From Gammaproteobacteria bacterium (GTDB taxonomy: Bacteria; Pseudomonadota; Gammaproteobacteria; Pseudomonadales; Halieaceae), in assembly GCA_003646405.1 (NCBI GenBank), contig QNFR01000003.1:1-60839 (forward strand): a stretch of 60,839 nucleotides of DNA, written 5' to 3'. A model generated the notes under the pieces. That model saw nothing but the letters and a program-made list of their open reading frames with translations, made no database searches and was not told the DNA's origin. This document shows positions 1 through 6,142 of this stretch, in pieces (position 1 is the first letter of the stretch; the number at the start of each line of letters is the position of its first letter). A program made the translations under genes and the position numbers.

Positions 1-221
1 GCTAGAGTAGTGAGGCGGCGAGTCACCGTCGCACAGCGACAAGTCTCTGCTTGAAACTCAACATAATTCGCGATGTCCTGCGTCGTGGGCTCGAGAGGGG
101 TTACGCCGCTTTGTTCACACCACCGACAATAGCACCTGAAGTCAGATTTGTAGCTTTTTAGCGTGGCCTTGGCAAATGCGCCGTCGTGGCAGGCAAAAAG
201 CTCATCGATGCTGTCGATCAT
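1..221 (-). CDS. Tyrosine recombinase, N-terminal part only (copy A, runs off left edge)
   Basis: The start codon is at 221 and the frame is open to the window edge, giving 73 codons. The protein begins MIDSIDELFACHDGAF and matches the N-terminal core-binding region of the intact recombinase at 2062-2937 (shared pattern GAFA-ATLK-Y, then WCEQ, then a TARRR-like stretch read here as TVTRRL). The catalytic domain lies outside the window, so activity cannot be judged. The start codon is well placed behind a G-rich ribosome binding site inside a conserved upstream element also found before copies B and C. It is more diverged from B and C than they are from each other. Confidence 0.75.
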   Translation of the reverse strand, partial: MIDSIDELFACHDGAFAKATLKSYKSDFRCYCRWCEQSGVTPLEPTTQDIANYVEFQAETCRCATVTRRLTTL

Positions 222-335
222 GGTGATTACCCTTACCCATAAAACGGGGCAGGCTCTCCTTGGGTTATTCTCACCGTATAAAAATACTGGAGTTGCGCTG
301 TAATTCAAGAGGGTGGGTTTATTTGATTGAATTTT
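222..335 (-). repeat. Conserved upstream element of recombinase copy A
   Basis: This stretch lies directly upstream of recombinase A. It shares with 2957-3043 and 5645-5733 the blocks TGATTACCC/TGGTTGCCCC next to the start, an AAAAATAC block, and a terminal GGTGGG(G)TTATTTGA-T-AAT block (here 311-333). Its position suggests promoter plus leader, but a recombination (att-like) site is equally possible. The match is by eye; no alignment was computed. Confidence 0.6.
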
Positions 336-396
336 TGATTGAAACGTCTCTGGCAAGTGCTGCGCCACGATAGCCCAACTACTTGGCAGAACACCA

Positions 397-425
397 GGAT
401 AGGTGTTATCCACTAACACCTATCC
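397..425 (-). terminator. Perfect 12-bp hairpin just after abiEii
   Basis: Arms 397-408 and 414-425 are exact reverse complements around a 5-nt loop, starting 3 nt beyond the abiEii stop codon. There is no T-tract on the minus strand, so it is not a canonical intrinsic terminator. It could stabilise the transcript 3' end or be a recombination or protein site at the module boundary. Confidence 0.5.
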
Positions 426-427
426 GA

Positions 428-1213
428 TTACCCGTTGAGTAGGGAAATCAGAGAGTTATTGACCTTCTCTGACATAGCGTTTAGATCCCATTCGTATCCA
501 GCTGCCAGCAGTGGGCCTATATCACTGGCGAAGTTATTGTCTTGCAGCTTCGCAGCAATATTGTCCTCGAACTGTTTTTTGGTCACCATATGCCCACCAT
601 GCTGCATATAAGCGTAGAAGACCGCGATGATCTTTTCTGGGTTAGCGTCTTTGACGTCAAGTGCTATTGCGAGGTCGAAGAGATCCCGCCCTTTTTTGCG
701 CTGATAAAGGGCCCGGAGTTTTGTGCCCAGAAGCTCATTGAGCTCGTAACTGAGTATCGAGCATGATCCGGTGTACCACCGCGAATCCACTGTAAATAGA
801 ACGTCTTTGAACCCAGCAACGGCGAAGTGTTCGCGCGTGTTGATTTCGATCTTCAAACGAAGAGGTTGGCCATCTTCAGACTGGAACCGGTACTTGAACG
901 TGATGCGCGCATTTGTTTGCTTATATTTGGGTTTGCCAAGCCAGGGGTCTAGTACTTCGCGAAGAGCAGCCATGACAGAACCGGCGGGCACCGCTTTCAC
1001 TTGAACGAGGTCGATGTCCTCGGAGTATCTCGCAGCGGGCAGGTACAGCTTGAAGAGAGCGGTACCTCCTCGGAAAGCCAGGGCATCATGAAGTATTTTG
1101 TTAGAAAAGATATCAATCAGCGCTCGGCTGATGACAAGGTCCTGTTCGACCTGGGCATCATCCACCCACGGCGCCTGATTCCGCCATTCGGTGATGTAGT
1201 CGCGCGGAATCAT
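428..1213 (-). CDS. abiEii: AbiEii-type nucleotidyltransferase toxin
   Basis: This is the toxin half of a type IV toxin-antitoxin pair of the AbiE family, 261 aa from the start at 1213. It shows the DUF1814 nucleotidyltransferase signature: GGTALFK at 49-55, then SEDIDLV at 63-69 (metal-binding acidic residues). A later block, KLRALYQRKKGRDLFD at about 165-180, is the family's conserved K and RD motif. The start at 1213 was chosen because it gives an ATGA overlap with the abiEi stop; an upstream GTG or other start would only add 13 unrelated residues. All key residues appear intact. Such toxins transfer nucleotides to tRNA or other RNA in characterised relatives; the substrate here is unknown. 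It is co-transcribed with abiEi. Confidence 0.88.
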   Translation of the reverse strand: MIPRDYITEWRNQAPWVDDAQVEQDLVISRALIDIFSNKILHDALAFRGGTALFKLYLPAARYSEDIDLVQVKAVPAGSVMAALREVLDPWLGKPKYKQTNARITFKYRFQSEDGQPLRLKIEINTREHFAVAGFKDVLFTVDSRWYTGSCSILSYELNELLGTKLRALYQRKKGRDLFDLAIALDVKDANPEKIIAVFYAYMQHGGHMVTKKQFEDNIAAKLQDNNFASDIGPLLAAGYEWDLNAMSEKVNNSLISLLNG

Positions 1214-1992
1214 ATGTCTGGCTCCAGCTCTGAATTGACGATGAGTTTCCAATCCCTCACGCGTTGTCCGCCAGTATCCTTACGCCCAGAAACTAGCATC
1301 GTGTACTTGCACGCGTGTTCGCGAACATACTTTTTAATGCCCGCAGCGGCGTTGCTTGCTTCAACGAGCTCCAATATATAGCCAAGCCGTTGGACCCAGG
1401 TTATTGGCGCCGCTGCGGCCGCTTTTGCCAGAACTGAGGCGTCGATCTCATCGGCAAGCTCTGAAAGAATGGTGGCAACCTGGTCGAGCCCGCCAACATA
1501 ACCAGGGTATCCGGCCAAATCGATGGCCGTTACTTCTGGCGTCGAAACCCTTAGCTCACCGCGCGATGTGTTAAATTTTCGTACCGGCACTCCATCAATG
1601 TTTTTTCTTGCGATGAACTTCACCCGGACTTTGCCACAGTGGATCGGCCTGCGGTTCTTTTGCACAAAGACTTGAAATTCCTGCGGGCGCTGATGAGCCG
1701 CTCCATAGTACTGCGCAGCGGTTAGCAGCCCTGCGTAATAAGTCAGTTTCTTGTGTCCCATTAAGTCCGGTATGAACTGGTCTGCCGGGAGACAGCCTAG
1801 CGACCGGTATTCCGGGGGAACGATGACGTAGAACCCGCGGGCGGGGGACGAAATTTGACCCCGCCTCGCTAGTCGGTACAGGGCGAGTTTACTGGCGTCT
1901 GGAGAGACGTTAAGGGCTTCGCGAGCCTCCTCGGAGGTGAAACTGTAACGCCCCCGGGACGCCAGATCTTCGATAAAGTCTCTGGCCGTCAT
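1210..1992 (-). CDS. abiEi: AbiEi-type antitoxin and transcriptional repressor
   Basis: Antitoxin partner of the AbiEii gene that follows it with an ATGA overlap; 260 aa. The N-terminus (about residues 10-60) is a winged-helix AbiEi domain with the typical ALYRLARRGQI then RGFYVIVP pattern. The C-terminal part carries the family block with LSTPE-like VSTPEVTAIDLAGYP. AbiEi proteins in characterised systems neutralise the toxin and bind inverted repeats in their own promoter. A perfect 9-bp inverted repeat lies 26 bp upstream here, consistent with autoregulation. The module is flanked on both sides by tyrosine recombinases. Confidence 0.88.
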   Translation of the reverse strand: MTARDFIEDLASRGRYSFTSEEAREALNVSPDASKLALYRLARRGQISSPARGFYVIVPPEYRSLGCLPADQFIPDLMGHKKLTYYAGLLTAAQYYGAAHQRPQEFQVFVQKNRRPIHCGKVRVKFIARKNIDGVPVRKFNTSRGELRVSTPEVTAIDLAGYPGYVGGLDQVATILSELADEIDASVLAKAAAAAPITWVQRLGYILELVEASNAAAGIKKYVREHACKYTMLVSGRKDTGGQRVRDWKLIVNSELEPDI

Positions 1993-2018
1993 GTAGCCTC
2001 CATTAATTTTTACTCTAA

Positions 2019-2043
2019 TAAAGTATCGTATAGTGATACTTTA
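2019..2043. promoter_or_regulatory. Probable AbiEi operator (9-bp inverted repeat)
   Basis: TAAAGTATC at 2019-2027 and GATACTTTA at 2035-2043 are exact reverse complements separated by 7 nt. The site sits 26-50 bp upstream of abiEi and overlaps where its promoter should be. AbiEi family antitoxins are known to repress their promoters through such repeats; the assignment here is inferred from position. Confidence 0.65.
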
Positions 2044-2061
2044 TGCAAGCAACTCAGCAAC

Positions 2062-2937
2062 TCAGAAATCCTGCCACTCTCTTAAATAACTAATAACCGA
2101 TGATTCTCTGCGCCAGCCGCCGCGCAGCATAATACGTTCCAGGCTCTCCCCGGCGTACAGTAAATCCAATGCAGCACCCACCCGGAATGATTGGCCGCTT
2201 AACATATCGCTGAGTTCCAAATCGGTCTTAGCCTGCAAGGCCCGCAATCGTCTATTAATACTACTGGGATCCAGGCTCTTGCCGACGTTTCCGTAGCGCC
2301 CCACTTTACGTAATATATAACCCTCACAGCCGACAAATTCACCCCACGCCAGCAATTGGTCAAACAGCGCCCGACTAATGGGAATAAGCTTACCAAAGCC
2401 CCATTGGTCGGTTTTGGAAAAGCGCAGCTGCATCGCCGTTTTTCCATTGGGTACCATTAGCATGTCGTCGAACTTGAAGCGGCACAATTCAGATCGGCGG
2501 CGCATGGTCTCATAACCAAGCTGGAGCATGACGGCATCGCGCTGGCCACAGGTGTCGCGCCCACATACCGCCAGCAGCGCCTCCAACACGTCTTTGGTTA
2601 GCGGCACAGCCTGCTTCTGGGCTCTGCCGTAGCGCCGGTGCATACGCCTGATCGCCAGGGTAACAAGATAGTTTCGGGTGGGATCGGGATGGTCGCTTAG
2701 CAGTAATATATTGCTGATAGTGCGAATGCGCCGCCTGGCGGTGGCGGGCGATGATCGCTGGGCCATGTAGTCTACAAATGAAGCGATGTCTTCTGGCCGG
2801 GCGGCAAAGGGCAAAACGGCGTTTTGCTCACACCACTGGTTATACACGACAAAATCACAGCGATAGGCCTTGAGTGTGGCTTCGGCGAAGGCACCTTCGA
2901 AGCTCACCAGTATCTCATCAATTAAACTGGCAGCCAT
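2062..2937 (-). CDS. Tyrosine recombinase (copy B), full length but with Q in the catalytic HxxR box
   Basis: Full-length site-specific recombinase of 291 aa. It has an N-terminal SAM-like core-binding domain (about 1-105) and a C-terminal catalytic domain. Visible catalytic positions are R147 in MRRRSE, K175 in FSKTDQW, R252, W275 in GGW and Y284 in ISYLR. The usual His of the HxxR box is Gln (QSFR, 249-252); degraded copy C keeps HSFR at the same place. It shares about 400 bp of near-identical 5' sequence with copy C. A better-placed ATG at 2956 is out of frame and gives a 12-codon ORF, so translation from 2937 may be reduced or coupled. Function as an active integrase is therefore uncertain. 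Confidence 0.85.
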   Translation of the reverse strand: MAASLIDEILVSFEGAFAEATLKAYRCDFVVYNQWCEQNAVLPFAARPEDIASFVDYMAQRSSPATARRRIRTISNILLLSDHPDPTRNYLVTLAIRRMHRRYGRAQKQAVPLTKDVLEALLAVCGRDTCGQRDAVMLQLGYETMRRRSELCRFKFDDMLMVPNGKTAMQLRFSKTDQWGFGKLIPISRALFDQLLAWGEFVGCEGYILRKVGRYGNVGKSLDPSSINRRLRALQAKTDLELSDMLSGQSFRVGAALDLLYAGESLERIMLRGGWRRESSVISYLREWQDF

Positions 2938-2956
2938 GCTCGCAGGTATCTGTCAT
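2918..2956 (-). other. 12-codon minicistron overlapping the recombinase B start
   Basis: ATG at 2956 follows a GGGAGGGG ribosome binding site with ideal spacing. It opens a 12-codon frame (MTDTCEHGCQFN) that stops within the recombinase gene, in a different frame from it. In copy A the equivalent ATG is the recombinase start itself, so this is either an indel scar or a leader for translational coupling. Confidence 0.45.
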
Positions 2957-3043
2957 GGTGGTTGCCCCTCCCTGGGCTTATATCACCGTAAAAATACCTG
3001 AGCTGGGTGCTAATACAACCCGGTGGGGTTATTTGATTGAATT
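2957..3043 (-). promoter_or_regulatory. Conserved upstream element of recombinase copy B
   Basis: It carries the same blocks as the elements before copies A and C: a G-rich Shine-Dalgarno region, an AAAAATAC block, AGCTGGGTG-TAATACAA (shared closely with C) and the terminal GGTGGGGTTATTTGATTGAAT block at 3022-3042. A promoter role is likely from position; a recombination-site role cannot be excluded. Confidence 0.6.
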
Positions 3044-3072
3044 GTGGTGCTTTCTCGAATGTTCCATCTTGC

Positions 3073-3265
3073 CTAGGCGGCCTCTAAAAGAAATTCCACT
3101 TTCACTGCCTCACAGGGAAATTCAATTGCACCCTTTACGGTCCTGCTGAGGAGCCCCGCTGCAAGCAGTGCGGTCACGTCACGGTGTACCGCTTTCACAT
3201 CCCGCTCAACCCGCCGCGCAGTTTCCCTGATTGATACAGGGCCAGCTTTTCATAATTCGTAGCAC
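3073..3265 (-). pseudogene. Relic of a winged-helix antitoxin-like regulator (HVO_A0114 type)
   Basis: On the minus strand, 3234 to the TAG at 3073-3075 reads SIRETARRVERDVKAVHRDV, then a TALLAAGLLSRT-like stretch, and ends EFPCEAVKVEFLLEAA. This is the C-terminal winged-helix of the small regulator family often paired with toxin genes. The frame is broken just upstream (TGA in frame) and no start is found, so only the C-terminal half survives. No toxin partner is visible nearby. Confidence 0.6.
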
Positions 3266-3305
3266 CCCGGTTGGGATTGAGATAAGGTGGCAACCTGTTC
3301 GAGCG

Positions 3306-3404
3306 GGTTCAACCCCCATTGCATGCTTGGAGGTTTTAAACCCCCACTGTTTTTTGGAGGGGACTTGGTCCCCCCGCTTTTGGCGGTCTTAAACCCCCCA
3401 AAGG
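3306..3404. repeat. Degenerate tandem repeat of 26-27 bp with C-rich core
   Basis: Four units start at 3306, 3332, 3359 and 3385. Each begins GG, continues with TTAAACCCCC or a variant, and most end in TTGGA or TTGGC. Unit 3 holds a GGGGAC-TTG-GTCCCC hairpin. Both strands are open across it (for example GGFKPP-like on plus and GGLKPP-like on minus), but no start signal or family supports a protein. It lies between the antitoxin relic and a recombinase relic. Confidence 0.6.
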
Positions 3405-3544
3405 TGTGTTCAAATGAACACGCGATTGAGACCAAAGTGGCGATAACAACGATAAAATCCGGTACATATCGGTTTATACCGGAAGTGGGATTTAAGCTTC
3501 AGGTGCTAGTGGATGTCACCTGACATGATGGTGGCCGACATTCG

Positions 3545-3640
3545 TCATACCAACTGCCAGGCCCGCAGATATCTCATCGCCGCAGATTGAGACCGCCAGC
3601 CACCACGCAGCATGATCATGGTCAGGCTGTAACGATCTCC
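3545..3640 (-). pseudogene. C-terminal relic of a tyrosine recombinase (copy D)
   Basis: Minus-strand reading from about 3640 to the TGA at 3545-3547 gives a recombinase tail: IMLRGGWRSQSAAMRYLRAW, then QLV and stop. It contains the GGW motif and the catalytic Tyr. It is very close in sequence to the tail of copy C (5003-5080). Nothing of the N-terminal or catalytic-Arg region remains; DUF2442 coding sequence begins immediately upstream. Confidence 0.7.
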
Positions 3641-3641
3641 G

Positions 3642-3881
3642 TCAATGCTGCTTACTGACTTTGTCATAGAGTACATCAGTAGCTAAATCAGCCTCATTTG
3701 GCCAGCACACTACCCCGTATTCATCCACTGTTACCTGCGAAAAATATTCGCTTTCTTTCAAAGGCTCAAACATTTCACCAAACAATCTATCTTCTATTGA
3801 AATTTCACCTTGTAGGCCATCATTAAACGTCAGGGATAAAACATATCCTGGTTTTGCTTCAACATGTATTACCTTGATCAT
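3642..3881 (-). CDS. DUF2442 family protein (putative antitoxin)
   Basis: Small 79-aa protein with the DUF2442 pattern: an N-terminal strand region (VIHVEAKPGYVLSLTF), DG, an acidic middle and the ending VVCWPNEADLATDVLYD, where W-PNEADLA--VLY is the family hallmark. It lies 2 nt downstream of a DUF4160 gene. The pair is widespread in accessory regions and is predicted, not proven, to be a toxin-antitoxin module. The stop falls right beside recombinase relic D. Confidence 0.8.
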   Translation of the reverse strand: MIKVIHVEAKPGYVLSLTFNDGLQGEISIEDRLFGEMFEPLKESEYFSQVTVDEYGVVCWPNEADLATDVLYDKVSKQH

Positions 3882-3883
3882 AT

Positions 3884-4144
3884 TTACTCCAGCGGCTCAA
3901 TTTTATCTAAAGGCTTATGCAAAACTGCCAGGTCCCAATCATGACGCAATTCATTTCTATGTATCACAGCCCACTCAACTGTTAATGCCAGCGCTCTTTT
4001 CGGCAATTCGCCTTTGATAATTTCAAGCGTGGCAATTTCTATTGTCGCCTCATATTCGCCATATATAACATGAAAACGCGGAGGATTGTGGTCATCATAA
4101 TACATACGAATCAAGATACCGAAAAACTGACTAATCGTTGGCAT
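3884..4144 (-). CDS. DUF4160 family protein (putative toxin partner)
   Basis: An 86-aa protein with the DUF4160 signature: MPTISQFFGILIRMYYDDHN at the start, then PPRFHVIYGEYEA, I-TLEIIKGELPKRAL and W---H--EL---WDLA. It forms an operon with the DUF2442 gene, separated by 2 nt. Family members are small basic-acidic mixed proteins of unproven activity; the toxin assignment comes from co-occurrence. It is complete at its usual length. Confidence 0.82.
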   Translation of the reverse strand: MPTISQFFGILIRMYYDDHNPPRFHVIYGEYEATIEIATLEIIKGELPKRALALTVEWAVIHRNELRHDWDLAVLHKPLDKIEPLE

Positions 4145-4219
4145 CTATTATTACAACCTTGATATCTTTATCGAATACATCTGTCACTTCAGCTGCCCGA
4201 GCATCGATCAACTCTACCC

Positions 4220-4510
4220 TCAGACATAAATGCGCTCCCTTTCCACATAGGGACGCAATTCGGGTCGCAGAGCTTTTTCGGTAACCAGGTCAATAGAGCA
4301 ACCCATCAAGTCTTCCAGAAAGAACTGCACACCGAAGTAGCGCTTGGATGTAGCGGGCCCATCGAAATCGACAAGGATGTCAACATCACTATCGCTGTTA
4401 GCGGTATCGCGTGCCGTAGAGCCAAAAAGGGCAAGACGGGTAACGCCAAATTGAGAGATAAGCTCTTGCTTACTCAGGCTTAGGAATTCTATAGCCTGCT
4501 CGCGCTTCAT
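4220..4510 (-). CDS. MntA-type minimal nucleotidyltransferase
   Basis: A 96-aa minimal nucleotidyltransferase. The motif G30-S31-x10-D42-x-D44 (LFGSTARDTANSDSDVDILV region) is intact, with the third acidic position in the strand near SIDLVTE. In known systems MntA is the antitoxin that AMPylates the HEPN toxin HepT. No HepT gene follows here: only 75 nt without a gene separate it from DUF4160. Instead it overlaps by ATGA with an upstream MarR-type regulator. It may be an orphan antitoxin or a partner in a different pair. Confidence 0.82.
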   Translation of the reverse strand: MKREQAIEFLSLSKQELISQFGVTRLALFGSTARDTANSDSDVDILVDFDGPATSKRYFGVQFFLEDLMGCSIDLVTEKALRPELRPYVERERIYV

Positions 4511-4860
4511 AAGCCCACCTTATTAGAATTCAATTTTACCTTCAACTCCTCAATCTCCACCCTCAGGGCTTCATACTCTTCCATTTTGCGCGCCAAAAAG
4601 CGGACCGATATCTTGGCTTTGGCCTCAATTCCCTTGGGCGTGAGCACATAAAAATAGGCCCGCTTGTTCTCACTGTTCTTGAAGTTGTTGGCCTTCACCA
4701 GGCCCTTGTCTATCAATGCCCGTACGCAGTAGTTGGCTTTACCCAGGCTCACACCCAACTCGCCGGCCAACTCGCGCTGGCTGATGCTGGGGTTTGTTTC
4801 CAGTATTTTGAATACGTGGTAGTGGGTATCTTCTGTCATGGCTATTGGCGGGTGAGACAC
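4507..4860 (-). CDS. EPS-associated MarR-family winged-helix regulator
   Basis: A 117-aa DNA-binding protein. The winged helix spans about residues 15-80 with SISQRELAGELGVSLGKANY as recognition region, followed by KAN-FKNSENKRAYFYVLTPKGI and a C-terminal coiled coil (RKMEEYEALRVEIEELK). This pattern is that of the MarR subgroup usually found in exopolysaccharide and O-antigen clusters. Met8 (4839) is an alternative start. It overlaps the MntA-type gene by 4 bp, an unusual pairing in this recombinase-rich island with no polysaccharide genes in view. Confidence 0.8.
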   Translation of the reverse strand: MSHPPIAMTEDTHYHVFKILETNPSISQRELAGELGVSLGKANYCVRALIDKGLVKANNFKNSENKRAYFYVLTPKGIEAKAKISVRFLARKMEEYEALRVEIEELKVKLNSNKVGL

Positions 4861-5000
4861 GCTACCACCCTACCCCGTGGTAAATCCGGGCATAAGGTGA
4901 GGGGTAAAAATACTTCATGTTCAAAATATGAACACAGGGATGTATTAAAACGTAAAAGCGGGGATTGTAGCAAGGAAAAAGCGTGTCTCAGGGTCAACAT

Positions 5001-5637
5001 TTATCGCACCGACTGCCAGGCCCGCAGATATCTCATCGCTGCGGATTGAGACCGCCAGCCACCGCGCTGGCATGATCTTGGCCAGGCTGTCTCCGTTGTC
5101 GAGCATATCCAGCGCCGCACCCACGCGGAATGAATGGCTACTCAAGGAGCCGCCCAGCTCCAATCCCGCCCGCTTCTGTAGTTCTTTTAGTCGTCGGCTG
5201 ACACCACTCGGGTGAATGACGGCATTGCGCTGGCCACAGGTGTCGTTGCCACATACCGCCAATAGCGCCTCCAATACGTCTTTTGTCAGGGGCACAGCCT
5301 GCTTCTGGGCTCTGCCGTAGCGCCGATGCATGCGCCTGATCGCCAGGGTGACAAGATAGTTTCGGGTGGGATCAGGATGGTCACTCAGCTGCAATATATT
5401 GCTGATAGTGCGAATGCGCCGCCTGGCAGTGGCGGGCGACGACCGCTGGGCCATGTAGTCTACAAATGCAGCGATGTCTTCCGGCCTGGCTGCAAAGGGC
5501 AAAACGTCGTTTTGCTCACACCACTGGTTATACACGACAAAATCACAGCGATATGCCTTGAGTGTGGCTTCGGCGAAGGCACCTTCGAAGCTCGCCAATA
5601 TCTCATCAATTAAACTAGCGGCCACAACTGTAGACAT
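5001..5637 (-). pseudogene. Degraded tyrosine recombinase (copy C)
   Basis: The N-terminal half is nearly identical to copy B, but an in-frame deletion of about 90 codons joins GQRNAV to a stretch equivalent to SSINRRL. This removes the first catalytic Arg and the Lys. HSFR survives. A one-base insertion near 5068-5072, seen by comparison with relic D, then shifts the frame before the GGWRSQSAAMRYLRAW tail, whose original stop is the TAA at 5001-5003; the shifted frame instead runs to 4945. It cannot make an active recombinase. Confidence 0.8.
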
Positions 5638-5644
5638 CTTCCAT
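5615..5644 (-). other. 9-codon minicistron overlapping the recombinase C start
   Basis: ATG at 5644 sits behind the GGAGGGG ribosome binding site and reads MEDVYSCGR then TAG. The recombinase frame begins 7 nt later, at 5637, in another frame. It parallels the minicistron before copy B although its sequence differs. Confidence 0.4.
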
Positions 5645-5733
5645 GGTGATTACCCCTCCCTGGGTTTGTCTCACTGCATGAAAATACCGGAGCTGGGTGT
5701 TAATACAATAGGGTGGGGTTATTTGACTAAATA
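5645..5733 (-). promoter_or_regulatory. Conserved upstream element of recombinase copy C
   Basis: It has the same block order as the elements before copies A and B: TGATTACCCCTCCCTGGG, AAAATACCGGAGCTGGGTG, TAATACAA and GGTGGGGTTATTTGACTAAAT (5712-5732). Conservation outside the coding frame suggests a selected function or a shared mobile end. Confidence 0.6.
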
Positions 5734-5738
5734 TCTCT

Positions 5739-5780
5739 GGGCGTGAGTACATAGAAGTAGGCTCGCAGATACCTCATCGC
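5739..5780 (-). pseudogene. Mosaic scrap: regulator fragment fused to recombinase tail fragment
   Basis: Bases 5739-5766 match 4635-4662, inside the MarR-type gene, with about four differences. Bases 5763-5780 match the recombinase-tail stretch near 5023-5040 with one difference. The two pieces are now joined, so a similar module once stood here and was deleted. Confidence 0.5.
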
Positions 5781-5815
5781 TCATCACCCGGTAGTAAATG
5801 GCTCTGGCGCTAGTG

Positions 5816-6142
5816 TCAGCTCAGCTTGCTGGATACCAGGCGATTAAGGCTTACTCCAGACTCGGCGGCCTGCAGGGCTAACATGCGATGAACATCTGGA
5901 GGTACGCGAACCAGAAATCGTCCACTGTAATTTTTGGCCGCATAGGGTTCCGGCGGCTCCTCACCCGATTTTGTCATCTCTTTGAGCGCAGCCCTTACCA
6001 ACTTGCGGATACCGCTCAGCGCCTTTTCCGGGCTGGAATCGAGCCAGCTTAGGCTGGGAAATTCTGCACAGAGGCCGACGTGCTCCCGATCTTCATCCGA
6101 CCATGTGAGCCTATAGGTATAGCGATCAATATTTTTCGTCAT
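5816..6142 (-). CDS. hicB: HicB-type antitoxin
   Basis: A 108-aa antitoxin. The N-terminal HicB fold (YTYRLTWSDEDREHVGLCAE, then FPSLSW) is followed by a ribbon-helix-helix DNA-binding tail with SGRFLVRVPPDVHRMLALQA and GVSLNRLVSSKLS. It overlaps the upstream hicA by 17 bp. HicB proteins neutralise HicA and repress the promoter; the RHH tail supports DNA binding here. The gene appears intact. Confidence 0.87.
   Translation of the reverse strand: MTKNIDRYTYRLTWSDEDREHVGLCAEFPSLSWLDSSPEKALSGIRKLVRAALKEMTKSGEEPPEPYAAKNYSGRFLVRVPPDVHRMLALQAAESGVSLNRLVSSKLS

Larger units (their letters stand above)
2528..3043 (-). repeat. Long direct repeat, copy B (5' half of recombinase plus upstream element)
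   Basis: From the codons for about residue 136 of recombinase B back through its start and upstream element, this stretch matches 5216-5733 in the same orientation with only scattered substitutions in the coding part. The shared TTTGATTGAAT/TTTGACTAAAT block ends the similarity. Long same-direction repeats allow deletion of the 2.7 kb between them by homologous recombination. Confidence 0.75.
5216..5733 (-). repeat. Long direct repeat, copy C
   Basis: Same-orientation counterpart of 2528-3043, covering the 5' half of the recombinase gene and its upstream element. The near-identity of the coding part points to recent duplication or gene conversion. Confidence 0.75.

Noticed and set aside
1213-1252. 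Longer N-terminus for AbiEii
   Set aside because: The extra 13 codons lie in abiEi sequence; the start at 1213 gives the usual ATGA coupling and family start.
3306-3404. Possible CRISPR array
   Set aside because: The units are contiguous, degenerate and without spacers; no cas gene is present.
3287-3523. Plus-strand ORF through the C-rich repeat as a GG-KPP repeat peptide gene
   Set aside because: No ribosome binding site or homologous family; the coding look follows from the repeat composition, and the other strand is equally open.
4145-4219. HepT remnant downstream of the MntA-type gene
   Set aside because: The 75-nt gap reads VTDVFDKDIKVVIID-like on the minus strand, which does not resemble the HEPN Rx4-6H region.
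1-6142. Integron with gene cassettes
   Set aside because: The recombinases lack the IntI pattern, sit within the array rather than at one end, and no attC-like sites with paired simple sites were found.
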